From Maylandia zebra (Eukaryota > Chordata > Actinopteri > Cichliformes > Cichlidae): a stretch of DNA of 64,000 bases. The stretch is taken from the NCBI RefSeq assembly GCF_041146795.1, contig NC_135170.1, positions 36,542,659 through 36,606,658 on the forward strand. Reading direction: 5' to 3'. Position 1 is the first letter of the stretch. Each line of letters opens with the position of its first letter. The notes below the pieces were generated by a model. That model was not told where the DNA came from. It ran no database searches and saw only the letters and a list, made by a program, of their open reading frames with translations. Of this stretch, positions 36,901 through 46,852 are shown in pieces. A program made the position numbers and the translations under genes.

Positions 36901-38514
36901 GCCAGAACATGCTGCATTGTCTGTAGGTACAGAAAATGTTGCAGATGTAGTCCTGGAGCTACAGCATGATGTTTACTTGTTGCTGCAGATGTAGTTTGTG
37001 TTGCAGTTGCTTGTTTTCTGTGTAGATTTGCAGTCACCCACGTCACGAAAGCTTTCTTTCCCAGCTCCTTAGGCTAGTTGCTTGTTGTTCAGTTGCAAGT
37101 GTTGCATACGTTGCAACGTAGTGGTTGCTAGAGTTGCTGTTGTTGCAGGATTTGGCTTAGCTGCAGGAGTTAACGTGTTGCTGCAGTTGTAATGGGCGGT
37201 GTTTGGCTGAAGTTGCTGTGTTTAGTTGCAGGAGTTTGGATGTGGCGAGTTTTCTAGGCAGAGGATGTTGATCTATTAGCAGGAGTTGCAGATGTAATGT
37301 TGCTGTAGTTACACGCCTCCTCGTTGGTTGCTCAAACTCGTGTCAGGCTGAGATCGAATGAAACCTAAATGTGTCGGTGACATCATCGCGCTTTCACTGA
37401 TTGCCCGTCCTTGTTTCCTGTCTCAGGTGCTGATGGTGCGTTTTGCGTCGCTGTTTAACATGAAGGAGCAGACGGTGACGTTCGTCTCCGGCGCCACCTA
37501 CAACCTGCAGGAGCTGCGGGCGATGGGCATGAGGGACCTGCTGGGAGCCATGTTTGACTTCAGCCACAAGCTGGCGGCGCTGGAGCTGGACAGCGAGGAG
37601 CTCGGACTCTTCACCGCCGTGGTGCTCGTGTCAGCAGGTGAGCAAAGATCGCCGCCGCCGTAGATTAGCTGAAACGTATCGCAGTTATTTAAGCAACGTG
37701 TTGAGTGTTTAAGAAGGAAGTATAGAAAATCAACTTCCTGTTTGTAGCACATAACTACGGCGAGTGCAGGTGTAGCCCGAGTTTGTGTGGTTTAGCTGTT
37801 GTTGTTGTTTTCGATGCACGTTCAATCATCCAGGTAAGGAAATCGCTAAAAGTTGATTCTTTCATCTGGATGTTTTCAGAGGAGAAACGTTTCTCCATGT
37901 TGCTGCTGTAGTTGCACCAACTTGTTGAGTTGCATGTTGTGCCAAGTTTTGGTGTAGTTGCAAAAGGTACCGTTTGTTCAAGCTGTTGCTGTAAGTGAAG
38001 CGTCGTGGTTGCAGTGATTTAGGTAGCAGCGGCGTATGTAGATGTTGTTGCCGTAGTTGATGTCTTGTGTTTAGTTGCATAGTTAATAATTTTTGGTTGT
38101 TGTGTGTCGAAGTTGCACATGTCGAGTTTGTTTTTAAACTGTTTAGTTGCAGCTGTTGCTGTAGATGTAGTGGGTGGAGTAGTCACCGGGTTTGGTTCAG
38201 TTGCAGTAGTTGTAGACGTAACAGTTGTTGCAGTTGCTGCAGATGTAGTGGTTGCCCGTTGCTCGCTGACCTGCCCTCTCCGTGTGGTTTCAGACCGCTC
38301 CGGCATCGAAGACGTGGCGTCGGTGGAGCAGCTGCAGGAGAATCTGATCCGCGCTCTTCGCTCGTTGGTCAACAAGTCGCCCGTCGCCCCAGAGAGCGAG
38401 CACCTCGACGTGGACTCGCCACGCTTCACCAAACTGCTGCTGAAGTTACCAGATCTGCGGACGCTCAACAACATGCACTCTGAGAAGCTGCTGTCCTTCC
38501 GCATCGACGTTTGA
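26045..38514 (+). CDS. nr1d1: Nuclear receptor REV-ERB alpha (NR1D1), 602 aa, eight coding exons
   Basis: Haem-sensing transcriptional repressor of the circadian clock; it competes with ROR at RORE sites and recruits NCoR in the nucleus. Exons: 26045-26078, 32359-32628, 32713-32801, 33903-34047, 34136-34788, 34864-35049, 37427-37637, 38294-38514; all phases join. The N terminus ([19 protein letters not shown]) matches the alpha rather than beta paralogue. The two-finger DNA-binding domain starts at Cys110 ([40 protein letters not shown]) and is followed by the T/A-box ([15 protein letters not shown]). The hinge (about 210-390) is Ser/Pro-rich. In the ligand-binding domain the haem-ligand candidates Cys399 (LACPMNM) and His591 ([11 protein letters not shown]) are kept. 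It ends right after helix 11, lacking helix 12, as expected of this constitutive repressor. Confidence 0.97.
26850..26886 (+). promoter_or_regulatory. nr1d1: Possible internal promoter/enhancer in nr1d1 intron 1
   Basis: CACGTG at 26850-26855 lies 24 bp before a perfect CRE, TGACGTCA, at 26879-26886. Upstream are GTGATTGGCTG (inverted CCAAT) near 26739, ATAATTCC near 26774 and C-rich tracts. Mammalian Nr1d1 also has a second, E-box driven promoter near exon 1/intron 1. That the fish site acts likewise is inference. Confidence 0.4.
28540..28680 (+). repeat. tRNA-derived SINE fragment
   Basis: AGAAGGTTGGTGGTTCAATCC (B box GGTTCAATCC) followed by CTGGCTCCTCCAGG and GGGCAAGACACCAG. This is a diverged relative, in the opposite orientation, of the SINE at 22052-22364. 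It runs directly into the GT microsatellite. Confidence 0.65.
28678..28984 (+). repeat. GT microsatellite with regular TCAC/TCAG interruptions
   Basis: About 300 bp of (GT)n broken by TGTGTCAC and TGTGTCAG motifs in alternation. Open frames across it in several phases are artefacts of the repeat. It sits between a SINE fragment and the LINE at 28985. Confidence 0.95.
28985..30515 (+). mobile_element. L2/CR1-like LINE, 5'-truncated reverse transcriptase and 3' UTR
   Basis: The frame encodes [73 protein letters not shown] (catalytic YADD), [28 protein letters not shown] and [20 protein letters not shown], which is most of an L2-type RT. The frame shifts near 30060. The 3' end AAGCACTTTGGTATGCCC leads to TGTTG repeats at 30494-30512. 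It is in nr1d1 intron 1, sense to the gene, and has no endonuclease. Confidence 0.88.
35654..35963. mobile_element. Short non-autonomous TcMar-type element (MITE)
   Basis: CAGCGGTCCCTCGCTATAAC at the left and the inverse GCGATAAACGAGGGACAGCTG at the right form 13-bp-plus termini, preceded by TA. Internal sequence has no coding capacity. It lies in nr1d1 intron 6. A right-half relative is at 13299-13361. The right TA duplication is degraded (AG), so superfamily is tentative. Confidence 0.6.
36470..38270 (+). repeat. Degenerate GTTGCAG/TTGTTG-rich intronic repeat flanking nr1d1 exon 7
   Basis: Intron 6 (about 36470-37330) and intron 7 (37790-38270) are dense in AGTTGCA, TTGCTGTAGTTG and GTTGTTGCAG units on the plus strand, including TTGCAGTTGCTGCAGATGTAG near 38230. 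Exon 7 (37427-37637) itself lacks them. The units are not in one fixed register. Confidence 0.6.
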
Positions 38515-39425
38515 TGACATCACTGCGATGTCACCGCATCGCCACGCTCTCCAGCCCTTAACATCGCAGCGTCATCCAGACCGCATCGGACTGGCAGGAT
38601 GATGATGTCATCAGCAGAACTTTGCAAGACATGCGTCTCCCCGCCAAAATAAAAGTCTGCTTTAAAACAGCTGGTTGATGTTTTAAAGGAGCAGGCTGCC
38701 ATTTTTAAACCACACTATTTTAACCTGTGTAAGCCCAATCCGTTAGCTTAGCCTAGCCAGCCCAGTTCTTTGACTTTACTGGAGCGTCGCCAGCAGGAAG
38801 TCTGAAAGACAAAAGAAAGAAGCGTGAAGGACGTGGACGACGACAGTACGCTAACTGACGAGCTCACACAGGACAAACCTGTTCGTTCAGCTTCACTTCC
38901 ACTTCCTGTTGATGTCATCATTCTGTCTGATTTTAGCTTCGTTAACGTTCATGATGAGTTCAGACGCTTTTAATTTGAAAGTTTTCCCAGCTGGAGACAG
39001 ATGCACACTAAAAGTAGCTCTTTCAAACATCTGGACGCATCCAGCTGCTTTTAATGATTTTAAGGACTTTGGGATCAGCTCCTTCGATTTTCAGCGGCCG
39101 GCGATCTCTGACTGCGGCGGCCTCCACTTCCACTCTGCAGGAAACAGAAACTCTTCCAGTACGAACTGATTCATCCTGAACTTCCAAACTGTGGAGCGCC
39201 CGGAATGATGACTCCACCTACTACAGAGATGGAGGAGGCGGGGCGTGACCTGGCGACGCCTCAGACAAACCTTATGCAGCTGATGTTCTGTAAAGAAACT
39301 GTACATAGCCATGAACACAAAGATCCAGCTATACTTGAACTGTTTCCCTGAGATCTGTTGTACACAACTATTTTTGGTTAATATGAATATATGCCTGTGC
39401 AGATATCGTGACTATTAAAGTATGT
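38515..39425 (+). other. nr1d1: nr1d1 3' UTR
   Basis: After the stop at 38512-38514 there are early AATAAA-type signals (AAAATAAAAG near 38646). An AT-rich stretch follows with TGTACATAG (39300) and CAACTATTTTTGGTTAATATG (39366), then ATTAAA at 39414-39419. I favour the ATTAAA as the main polyadenylation signal. No thyroid receptor gene is seen at the 3' end, unlike the mammalian overlap with THRA. Confidence 0.5.
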
Positions 39426-42400
39426 ACGAGCGAGGAAGTGCACCTGATGAAAGAAGATCTCTGATGTGTTTTAATCTGTGGTTTATGTTGTAAAGACGTT
39501 ATATAAAAATGATATATAAATATATGCACACATGAGTCGTCCTGAATCTATAATATTCACACTGATCATAAAGACGTTACTGCGATGGACTGATGATTGG
39601 ACGAGTCGGAGCTGAAGTAAAACGACCTTCAGTTTTCTCTCAGCAAAGCTCATTTTACCCACCAGCAGCGGAGGAGAAGGTGGAGTCAGTTACAGCGGCT
39701 GGTGGAGATGCTGTAGTGGCAGGGTTTGATGTCACAGACTCAAGCTGCTGCTGGTTGTAGTTGCAGCAGCTGTAGAGCGGGTGATGTAGCTGTAGAAGAG
39801 CCTGATTCGAGCTCTCTGTTATTGTACCGCAGCAGCTGTATGTGCTCTCTTCACGCCCCAAATCAAAATTGAGGAGGCTGTAAAGCAGCTCATGATGTTG
39901 GGACTAACAGTCACAAAAACTCATTTTACTACAGTAAAAACTTTAAAAAAAAATCTGAAAACTGAACAATCAGTTTTATTTAAGTAGCGCCAAATCCCCA
40001 TCCGTCCGTCAGTCAAAGAGACCACGCCCCTAATAATGAGTTTATTTTGACACGGAAGTCTATGGGACTGACTCACTGCTGCCTCTGCTGGGCACCACAG
40101 GAACTGCAGCTCTTAGTGCTTCCATGTTGGGTTTATTCTAGTTTATTTAGACGCGAAGCTTCGTCTGTGTCACCTAGCTCACCTTTATTAGTGGAATATA
40201 AAGGTGTTTAGGGTTATATTCCAGTGGGTCTGAGCTCAGCGGCACAGTCTGCCCTCTGGTGGCGTTTTTGTGCCTTGCACTACAGTCACTGAAATACAAC
40301 ATCTAACATCGTCTCTTCACCATCACACATATTTATCTCTCTGTGAACTGTAAAGTATGAGAAGAAAAGAAAAAATATTTCATGTGTAATTTCAGGTTAA
40401 ATGTTTAATGTTTCATATAAAAACGAGACACGTTGATGACTTATTAATTAAAACAAATGAAAAACATCATATTTCATATGAACTATAGGCTGTAAATACA
40501 GCAGCGCCAGCTTTCTCCTTCACCAGACTCCTTTGACTTTTTCACTGATTTTAGAGCCGCAGACTGTGACAAACAGACATCCACGTGTGTCTGAGCAGCA
40601 TGAGGTGAAGCTGATCGTGATTGGTGGGTTTTTGGAGGTTAGTGTCCTGTTGGCTCTGAGCTTTCAGCAGTCAGTGGGACAGCAGGAGAAGAAGGAGAAA
40701 GTGAGTCACTCTGAGGAGAAAGTAGGTCGAACTGCAGCCTCATAATCAAACTTCCACTTTCTGGATTCTGATTGGCCAGCTGCATCTCGATCTCAGCATC
40801 CCCACTGCCCAATGAGCAGCCAGCGGGCGGAGACGAGCACTGTGTCCCAGTTTCAGATGGACTCGCACATCACTTCCTTTTAGTGCTGTGCGTACTTATA
40901 TAACACGTTTACAGCCGTGTGGTGCGTCACCGTGACAACGGATCACTCTGATCACTGATTTACAGCAGCAGGAGGAGGAGGTCGTCAGGCAATAAACAAT
41001 AACACAAACTGAGATGTTGCACACTTGTTTGTATGTGACACTGAGCTGCAGGCGCATGCTTCATAACCACACCTGCATGGTGATGATGTTTTCGCGTGGA
41101 AGCAGTCTCCACCAGACTCCAGTCAAAAATGTTCCGTTTTCACACGTTCACTTTTACAGTTACGTGTTTATCAGGGTTAAAGCTCCTTCACTGACGCACC
41201 AGACTCCACGCATATACGTGTATTTACAGCTAATAATAGCTGCTTTTATTACGCCTGGCAGCCGTCTCAAACCGTCTGCTCATCTGAGGAGATGCTGACA
41301 ATCAGTAAATGCTTGGAGCAAAAACACGAAGCAGCCTGGCTTTCGTACGCTAACCCTCAAACCAAACTCCATTCACATTTGTGCTCATTTTAAACACGAA
41401 CAGAATCCTTCACTTAGTCCACTCAGATATTTTCCTGATGTCAGTTTCCTACTGGTGACTCAGCAGCAGTCACACACGTCCACGTTCCGCTGTATTAAGA
41501 GTGGGTGAGATGTGCGTGGAGGGGAAACTCCACAGTGATCTGCAGTAATCTCATTCTTCAGCCGGACTCCTGTGCATACACTAACCAGCAGCTGCTTTTA
41601 CTCCACTGTCCTCTCACCAGACTCCGGGTGGACCTTTCCACACCTTGCTGTGACCAAAGATCAGTGAAAATCTAACTATGTGCCCAAGAGCATCAGTTTT
41701 ACAGGCTGTAATTTAGAATTATTTGTTACACCAAACTCCGTTTAAGTTTTGGCTGATTTTACACTTCCGTGCATTTGAACCAAGCCCCAGTGAGAAACGT
41801 TAAACCTGTTAAACCTGCATGTTCTGCAGACACACGTGAGCTCCGTGGCTGTTTCCGTGTTTCTATGAGAACACGTGACCCGGTGTGTCAGCAGCAGGAA
41901 GTCTTCCCGCGGGCTGTGCTCGGTTTTCCTTCAGGAGCCGCTCTGTCTGGTTTCTGACGGCGTGACATGTCCCCGACATGTTATCTAATCACGCGGACAT
42001 GCGTGTGTGTCTTACGTCACGTTGTACAGTATCGGTGTAGCAGTGCATGCTGGGAAGCAGCAGACAGCAACACGAAAGGAAACAGCGACTCCCGGTGGCA
42101 GCTTTACAAAATAAAAGCTTCAGCTGAAGAATTGAATGAACATTTTTTTCTGCTGGATTATAAATGAAAGAAGTTCATGAAATGTTTTCAAACATGGTTT
42201 TTTTAAGTTTACATTTAAAAACAGACCCAGCTCAAGCAGAAATGGGCTTTTAAAAACAGCCTTTCTATTAAAAACAAAAATGGTTTTACTCTGCAAACAT
42301 GCTTTTATTGATTAAAATCCTCCAATAATTGGTTTATTTTTTCTCACAAATATTCCTTTAATTTGACATATTTACTGACAGTTTCATTATTCCCTAAATA

Positions 42401-42807
42401 TTTTTTATACGTTTTTATTTTCAGTAGTTTTTCTTATTCTTTTATAACTGACTGCAAACAGAACTTTGTTAGAGTACATTTTATTAGTTTAAAAATGAAG
42501 TTTCTGCTTCTTCTGTGTGAAACTGATGCTTCTGTAAATTCTATAAACTTCTTTATTTATCAGAGACAAACTTCATGTTTCACACACCCAGTTTGTCCTG
42601 CAGGCAGAGGTTTATTTTCATGTCATGTGATCACAGACAAAAACACTTCAGGGCAGGTAACACATGTGCAGGTGAGAGAGCGACCCCCGGTGGATGTGTG
42701 AGAGAAGACAGGAAACGGTACAGGAGGAAGACGTCGTTCAGAGGAGAGGACTGCTGTAGAGAAACACCAACCACTCGGTCAGACGCAGCTCACCGCTGGG
42801 AGGCTTA

Positions 42808-42877
<70 letters not shown>

Positions 42878-42990
42878 CGTGTGAGACGCTGCAGCTGGAG
42901 CAAGAACACACGAGGTGAAATCAAAACCACTGAGATGAATGTTTGAGGTGGTCTTTGGGAGGTGGAGGTGGTGTCACGCCCCACCTGTGC
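39426..42990. other. Intergenic region between nr1d1 and the ZWINT-like gene
   Basis: No exon is supported. It contains a tail fragment of an L2-type LINE near 39972-39997 (TTTTATTTAAGTAGCGCC) and a CTCF-like motif at 40251-40262. A scattered CCAGACTCC motif (40524, 41108, 41202, 41363, 41618, 41731) and a long CA microsatellite at 42808-42874 are also present. Confidence 0.5.
42808..42874. repeat. CA microsatellite
   Basis: About 33 uninterrupted CA units. Confidence 0.97.
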
Positions 42991-43076
42991 AGGGTAACCA
43001 CGGCGTCTCAAGCATCCTTTACTTCCCCAGACTCCAAGCCTCGCGTACTAACACACCTGAAACGCGATAATTTCAC

Positions 43077-44599
43077 CTAAAAGCAGACTGTGAAGCAGCT
43101 TCCTGTTACCTTCAGCCCAGATGTGTCCACATGTTGCCCGTCCCGCCGAACGGACAGCAGGCGCGCCCGCCCCACGCGCGGGTATCCCTCCTCCACCTCC
43201 AGATGACACACCAGCGATGCCGTCTTCAGGTAGACGAGGAGGCGCTGGGCGGGGTGCCAGTCAATGGCGAAGCTGAAAGACAGATGGTGATTAAACGCCG
43301 TGGGAAAGAGGCCCCGCCCACGTCAATTCAATAATTGGTCAGCGCTTCACCTGGACCGCAGGCTCTGGATCTCAGACAACAGCTCGGCCTGCCCAACATA
43401 ACACCGCATCACCTCCAGCAGGGCGGCGCTCAGCTCTACCCGTCGGCCCGTCAGGCTGTCCTCCGCGAGGCCCGCCGTCCCCTCGCTCACCTGAGGATCA
43501 GACGCCTTCATCACGCTCTATTTGAAGTTGGGCTACACATACTCACGGATCGATTGATCTACAGTTTGTAAGACACGCCCCTCGCATCTGTGACATCCAA
43601 TCAGTTTTAATGAGTATTGATTGTTGATTGACTAACAGTTCTTAGTGTCGGAGGAAACCTGACATCACGCACACCTGTGTCCTTACCTGCAGTCTGAAGC
43701 GGTCGTCATGACTCCAGGTGACTGACAGCCTCAGCGGCTCCAGTTCATTGGACAACAAGTCAGAAGAGGTGTGTGGCCTGAGCTCCACACACAGCTCTGA
43801 TTGGTTGAAGGCGAGCAGGTTGATCTGCATGACGTCCTGCGTGGTGCTGACGTGCACCTGCAGCCTGCCAGGTGACAGGAAGTCAGGTTAGCGACCAATC
43901 ACAAGGGCTTCAATAGAGTCACGTGACTTTGTGGCACTCACTCGTCTCTAAGTCGCTGCCACTCGATCAGGTGACCGAGCATCACCTCTGACTCCGCCCT
44001 CAACTGGGCCAGCTGAAGGTCACATGACTGCAAAGCATTCTGGGCGTTCAGCAGAGACGACTCCAGCTGCTCACTCTGCTGCCTCTGCAGGGAACAAGGA
44101 GACAAGGGCAGGAGGAGACAAGGAGAGGAGAGGATGAGGCGACAAAGAAAAGCAAGATTACCTGATGTTTCACCTCCTCGACTCTTAGTGACTGACGTTA
44201 ACCTGTGTGTGTGTGCGTGTGTGCGTGTGTGTGCGCGTGTGGATACCATGTTTAGATGTCTTTCTGAGGACCAAAATTGGAATGTGACTGTACTTGTGGG
44301 GACCAGATGTCCGTCCCCACAAGATTGAAGACATTTTGAGGCTCAAAATATGGTTTTAGTGTCAGAGTTACAGTTAGTTACAGCATCATGTCAATGAGAT
44401 GCCCCCACTAAGATATGAAATCAAGTGTGTGTGTGTGACCTTGCTATGCAGATGCTGAACCAGCTGTGTGAGTGTGTGTCGTCTGTCGTGGATCTGTTGG
44501 ATTCTGTCCTGCAGAGATCTGAGCAGCGCCTCGGTCTCCTCCACCCCTGACCTGCTCTCCACCTTCAGGGCCTTCCACCTGCCCCGAGCCCCACCCTCT

Positions 44600-44641
<42 letters not shown>

Positions 44642-46012
44642 GTCACTTTCTTTGTGTTCTTTCCAGGTGAGACAGCACCACAGTGTGTGTACCTGGTTGG
44701 GGGGGGCAGGACTGTGCCATCAGTTGCTGGGCAGACTCCAGTCCTTCCAGCAGTGACATCATGGAGTCGAGGACAAACAGCTGACGCCACAGAACCTTCT
44801 GCATGCGACGGCGGTCCTGAACACACGTGACAGGACGATTTCAGGGACTGTTTTGATCTGTCAGCTGATTGTAGTAAATACAACATAAAAGAGATGATGT
44901 CACACAGAAATTAGAGCCAACTTAAAATAAACAATAAAACAACATCATAGAAACATGAGGGTGACACACTGACGGGGCTCAGTGTTCATACCCACTCACA
45001 GGAGCACAGGTATACGAAACATATTCCATAAACAAACACTCACAGTGTGTGTGTTCTGTTAGCACTGTGGACTTTATCAAACACACCAAAACATCTGGAT
45101 CCTGAGCATGAGGAAGAAGACTGACTGAAGCTCAGCTCACTGAACCACTGGCACGCTCCACACTGCTGCCTGTGGGTCATGTAACACGGCAGCCATTTTT
45201 AATGAGAACAGACAAAGCAAAGCCTTCCGCCAGCGTCTCTCCTTATTGACGTTTCTCAGCCTCGTAGCTGCACTTCATGTATTTGTGGTGATTTTCATCA
45301 GACCCCCGTCTGTTTCTGCTGTCAGCCTGGAGCTGCTGAACACCTCCTCTACTTTATTCTAACATTGCAAGGATGGCTGTAGCACGGTGACGTGTTACAC
45401 ACACACACAGAGGAAACTGCTCAGTAACTGCGTGTGTGAGTATCAGCTGTCTCTGGTATGAACACTGATTGAAGTCCGCTCTGACAGGCTGGCCTCACTC
45501 AGGTGAGAAACTTGAAAACTTGCGACTGAGCCAACTCAGGGTCTGCTCTCCATTTCATTGTTTACGGTTTAACTATTCCCTCAGTGGGGGTCAGAGGTCA
45601 GGGTTTTGTGCGTTTTGCGAGGACTCTGATGTGTTGTGAGGTGTAGGCGGACTATTTTCTGCCACAGACCGTAAGGAAGAGCACCATCCGCGCCGCCTGG
45701 TCGCAGTCCGGCTCCGGTTCTCCGCGGGGCTCCAGCAGGGCCGGATCACAACGCCGAAGCACGCTGACAGCAAACAAACAAACGAACAAACGTCAATACT
45801 GAACCCTCGGTGACGCAGACCGTTAGCTTCAGCTGCTAACAGCTAATAAACTTCAGATTTTCAATGTTTTATTTCATCACGCGAGGCAGAAAACAGTCGC
45901 GTGACCCACGCTTCACGTGTGAAAAGGTTTCTGGAGTGGAAACAAACATTTATTGATGAGATTGATCACAATATATTAAATATTTTCAGACTTACGCTCG
46001 CACCGCCGCCAT
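43077..46012 (-). CDS. ZWINT-like kinetochore protein candidate, 349 aa, eight exons
   Basis: Exons on the minus strand: 46012-45996, 45763-45670, 44816-44693, 44597-44440, 44084-43942, 43864-43687, 43490-43351, 43272-43077. All phases join and total 1050 nt including TAG. Residues about 38-185 are coiled coil (LFVLDSMMSLLEGLESAQQL; LLRSLQDRIQQIHDRRHTLT; QSEQLESSLLNAQNALQSCD). The order N-terminal helix, then RWKALK segment, then coiled coil resembles ZWINT, the KNL1 partner that docks the RZZ complex at kinetochores. The last 150 residues (INLLAFNQSELCVELRP; FAIDWHPAQRLLVYLKTASL) look like an alternating strand/helix RWD-type domain, not described for human ZWINT as far as I recall. The exon 2 donor (GTCTGT) is weak and the last exon is inferred by reading to the first in-frame stop. 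Identity is probable, not proven. Confidence 0.6.
44200..44640. repeat. GT/CA microsatellites in introns of the ZWINT-like gene
   Basis: GTGT-rich tracts at 44203-44242 and 44425-44437, and a CA tract at 44600-44637 that abuts the acceptor of the exon starting at 44597. On the gene strand this gives a GT-repeat polypyrimidine substitute. Confidence 0.85.
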
Positions 46013-46017
46013 CTGTT

Positions 46018-46053
46018 TTCAAATATCCGCGCTCCCACCCGGGAGCTGATTGG
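46018..46053 (-). promoter_or_regulatory. CHR and CCAAT promoter elements of the ZWINT-like gene
   Basis: On the minus strand GCCAATCAG (CCAAT at 46053-46049) lies about 26 bp upstream of TTTGAA (46023-46018), six bases before the start codon. CHR (TTTGAA/TTCGAA) next to CCAAT is the typical DREAM/MuvB-NF-Y layout of late cell-cycle genes. There is no TATA box. This fits a mitotic function for the gene. Confidence 0.5.
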
Positions 46054-46112
46054 CTCTCTGACAGTGACGCTACAGACAGTTAAGCCAATCATCGTGTTGA
46101 AGACAGCGACGC

Positions 46113-46349
46113 TCAGCGGTGAAAATTAATTTTTTTTTCACTTTTATTGTCACATCACATGTGCAGGTACATTGGTACAGCACATGTGAGTGAAATTCTT
46201 GTGTGCGAGCTTCACAAGCAACAGAGTTGTGCAAAATACAATAATGTAAACAAGCAAAATACAAGAATGGCTACATCTGAAACTAATAAATATATGTACA
46301 ATATATAATAGTGTATGCATTTCTGGATGTGTATACTAAATATTTTTCT

Positions 46350-46389
<40 letters not shown>

Positions 46390-46765
46390 ACATATTTTAC
46401 AAATTAAATAGAGTAAACAATGAATAGAATATATAAAATAAATAAAATAAAATATACAGAGTTGAGACATGTGCAAAACAGTGGCATTACTGTACAGTGT
46501 GGAGTGCATAATGTTGAAGTTCCAGTAGTGAAGCTGAGGTGTCTATGACGTGTTCAGCAGTCTGATGGCCTGATGGAAGAAGCTGTCTCTCAGTCTGCTG
46601 GTACGGGACCGGATGCTGCAGAACCTCCTTCCTGATGGAAGCAGTCTGAACAGTTTATGGCTGGGGTGACTGGAGTCCTTGATGATCCTCCCCGCTTTCC
46701 TCAGGCAGCGCTTCCTGTAGATGTCTTGGAGGGAGGGAAGCTCAAATTTGAAAAGCACCCATGAA
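46113..46765 (-). mobile_element. LINE 3' fragment, related to the element at 14795-15925
   Basis: The minus strand encodes SLQDIYRKRCLRKAGRIIKD, HKLFRLLPSGRRFCSIRSRT and LRDSFFHQAIRLLN, parallel to the C terminus of the 14956-15717 frame ([11 protein letters not shown]). The 3' UTR continues to TTTTATTGTCACATCACATG near 46140 and includes a GT tract at 46351-46387. It begins about 100 bp upstream of the ZWINT-like start codon. Confidence 0.8.
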
Positions 46766-46852
46766 ATAAAAGGGTTTAAACGTTAACATTTTTTTTCAAT
46801 TATTAAACTTTATTGAGAAACAGTATACAGAACATGTATACAACCAGAATGT

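Noticed and set aside
38067-38483. Alternative frames through nr1d1 intron 7 and exon 8
   Set aside because: They read the GTTGCAG-rich intron. The true exon 8 begins at 38294 after a clear acceptor.
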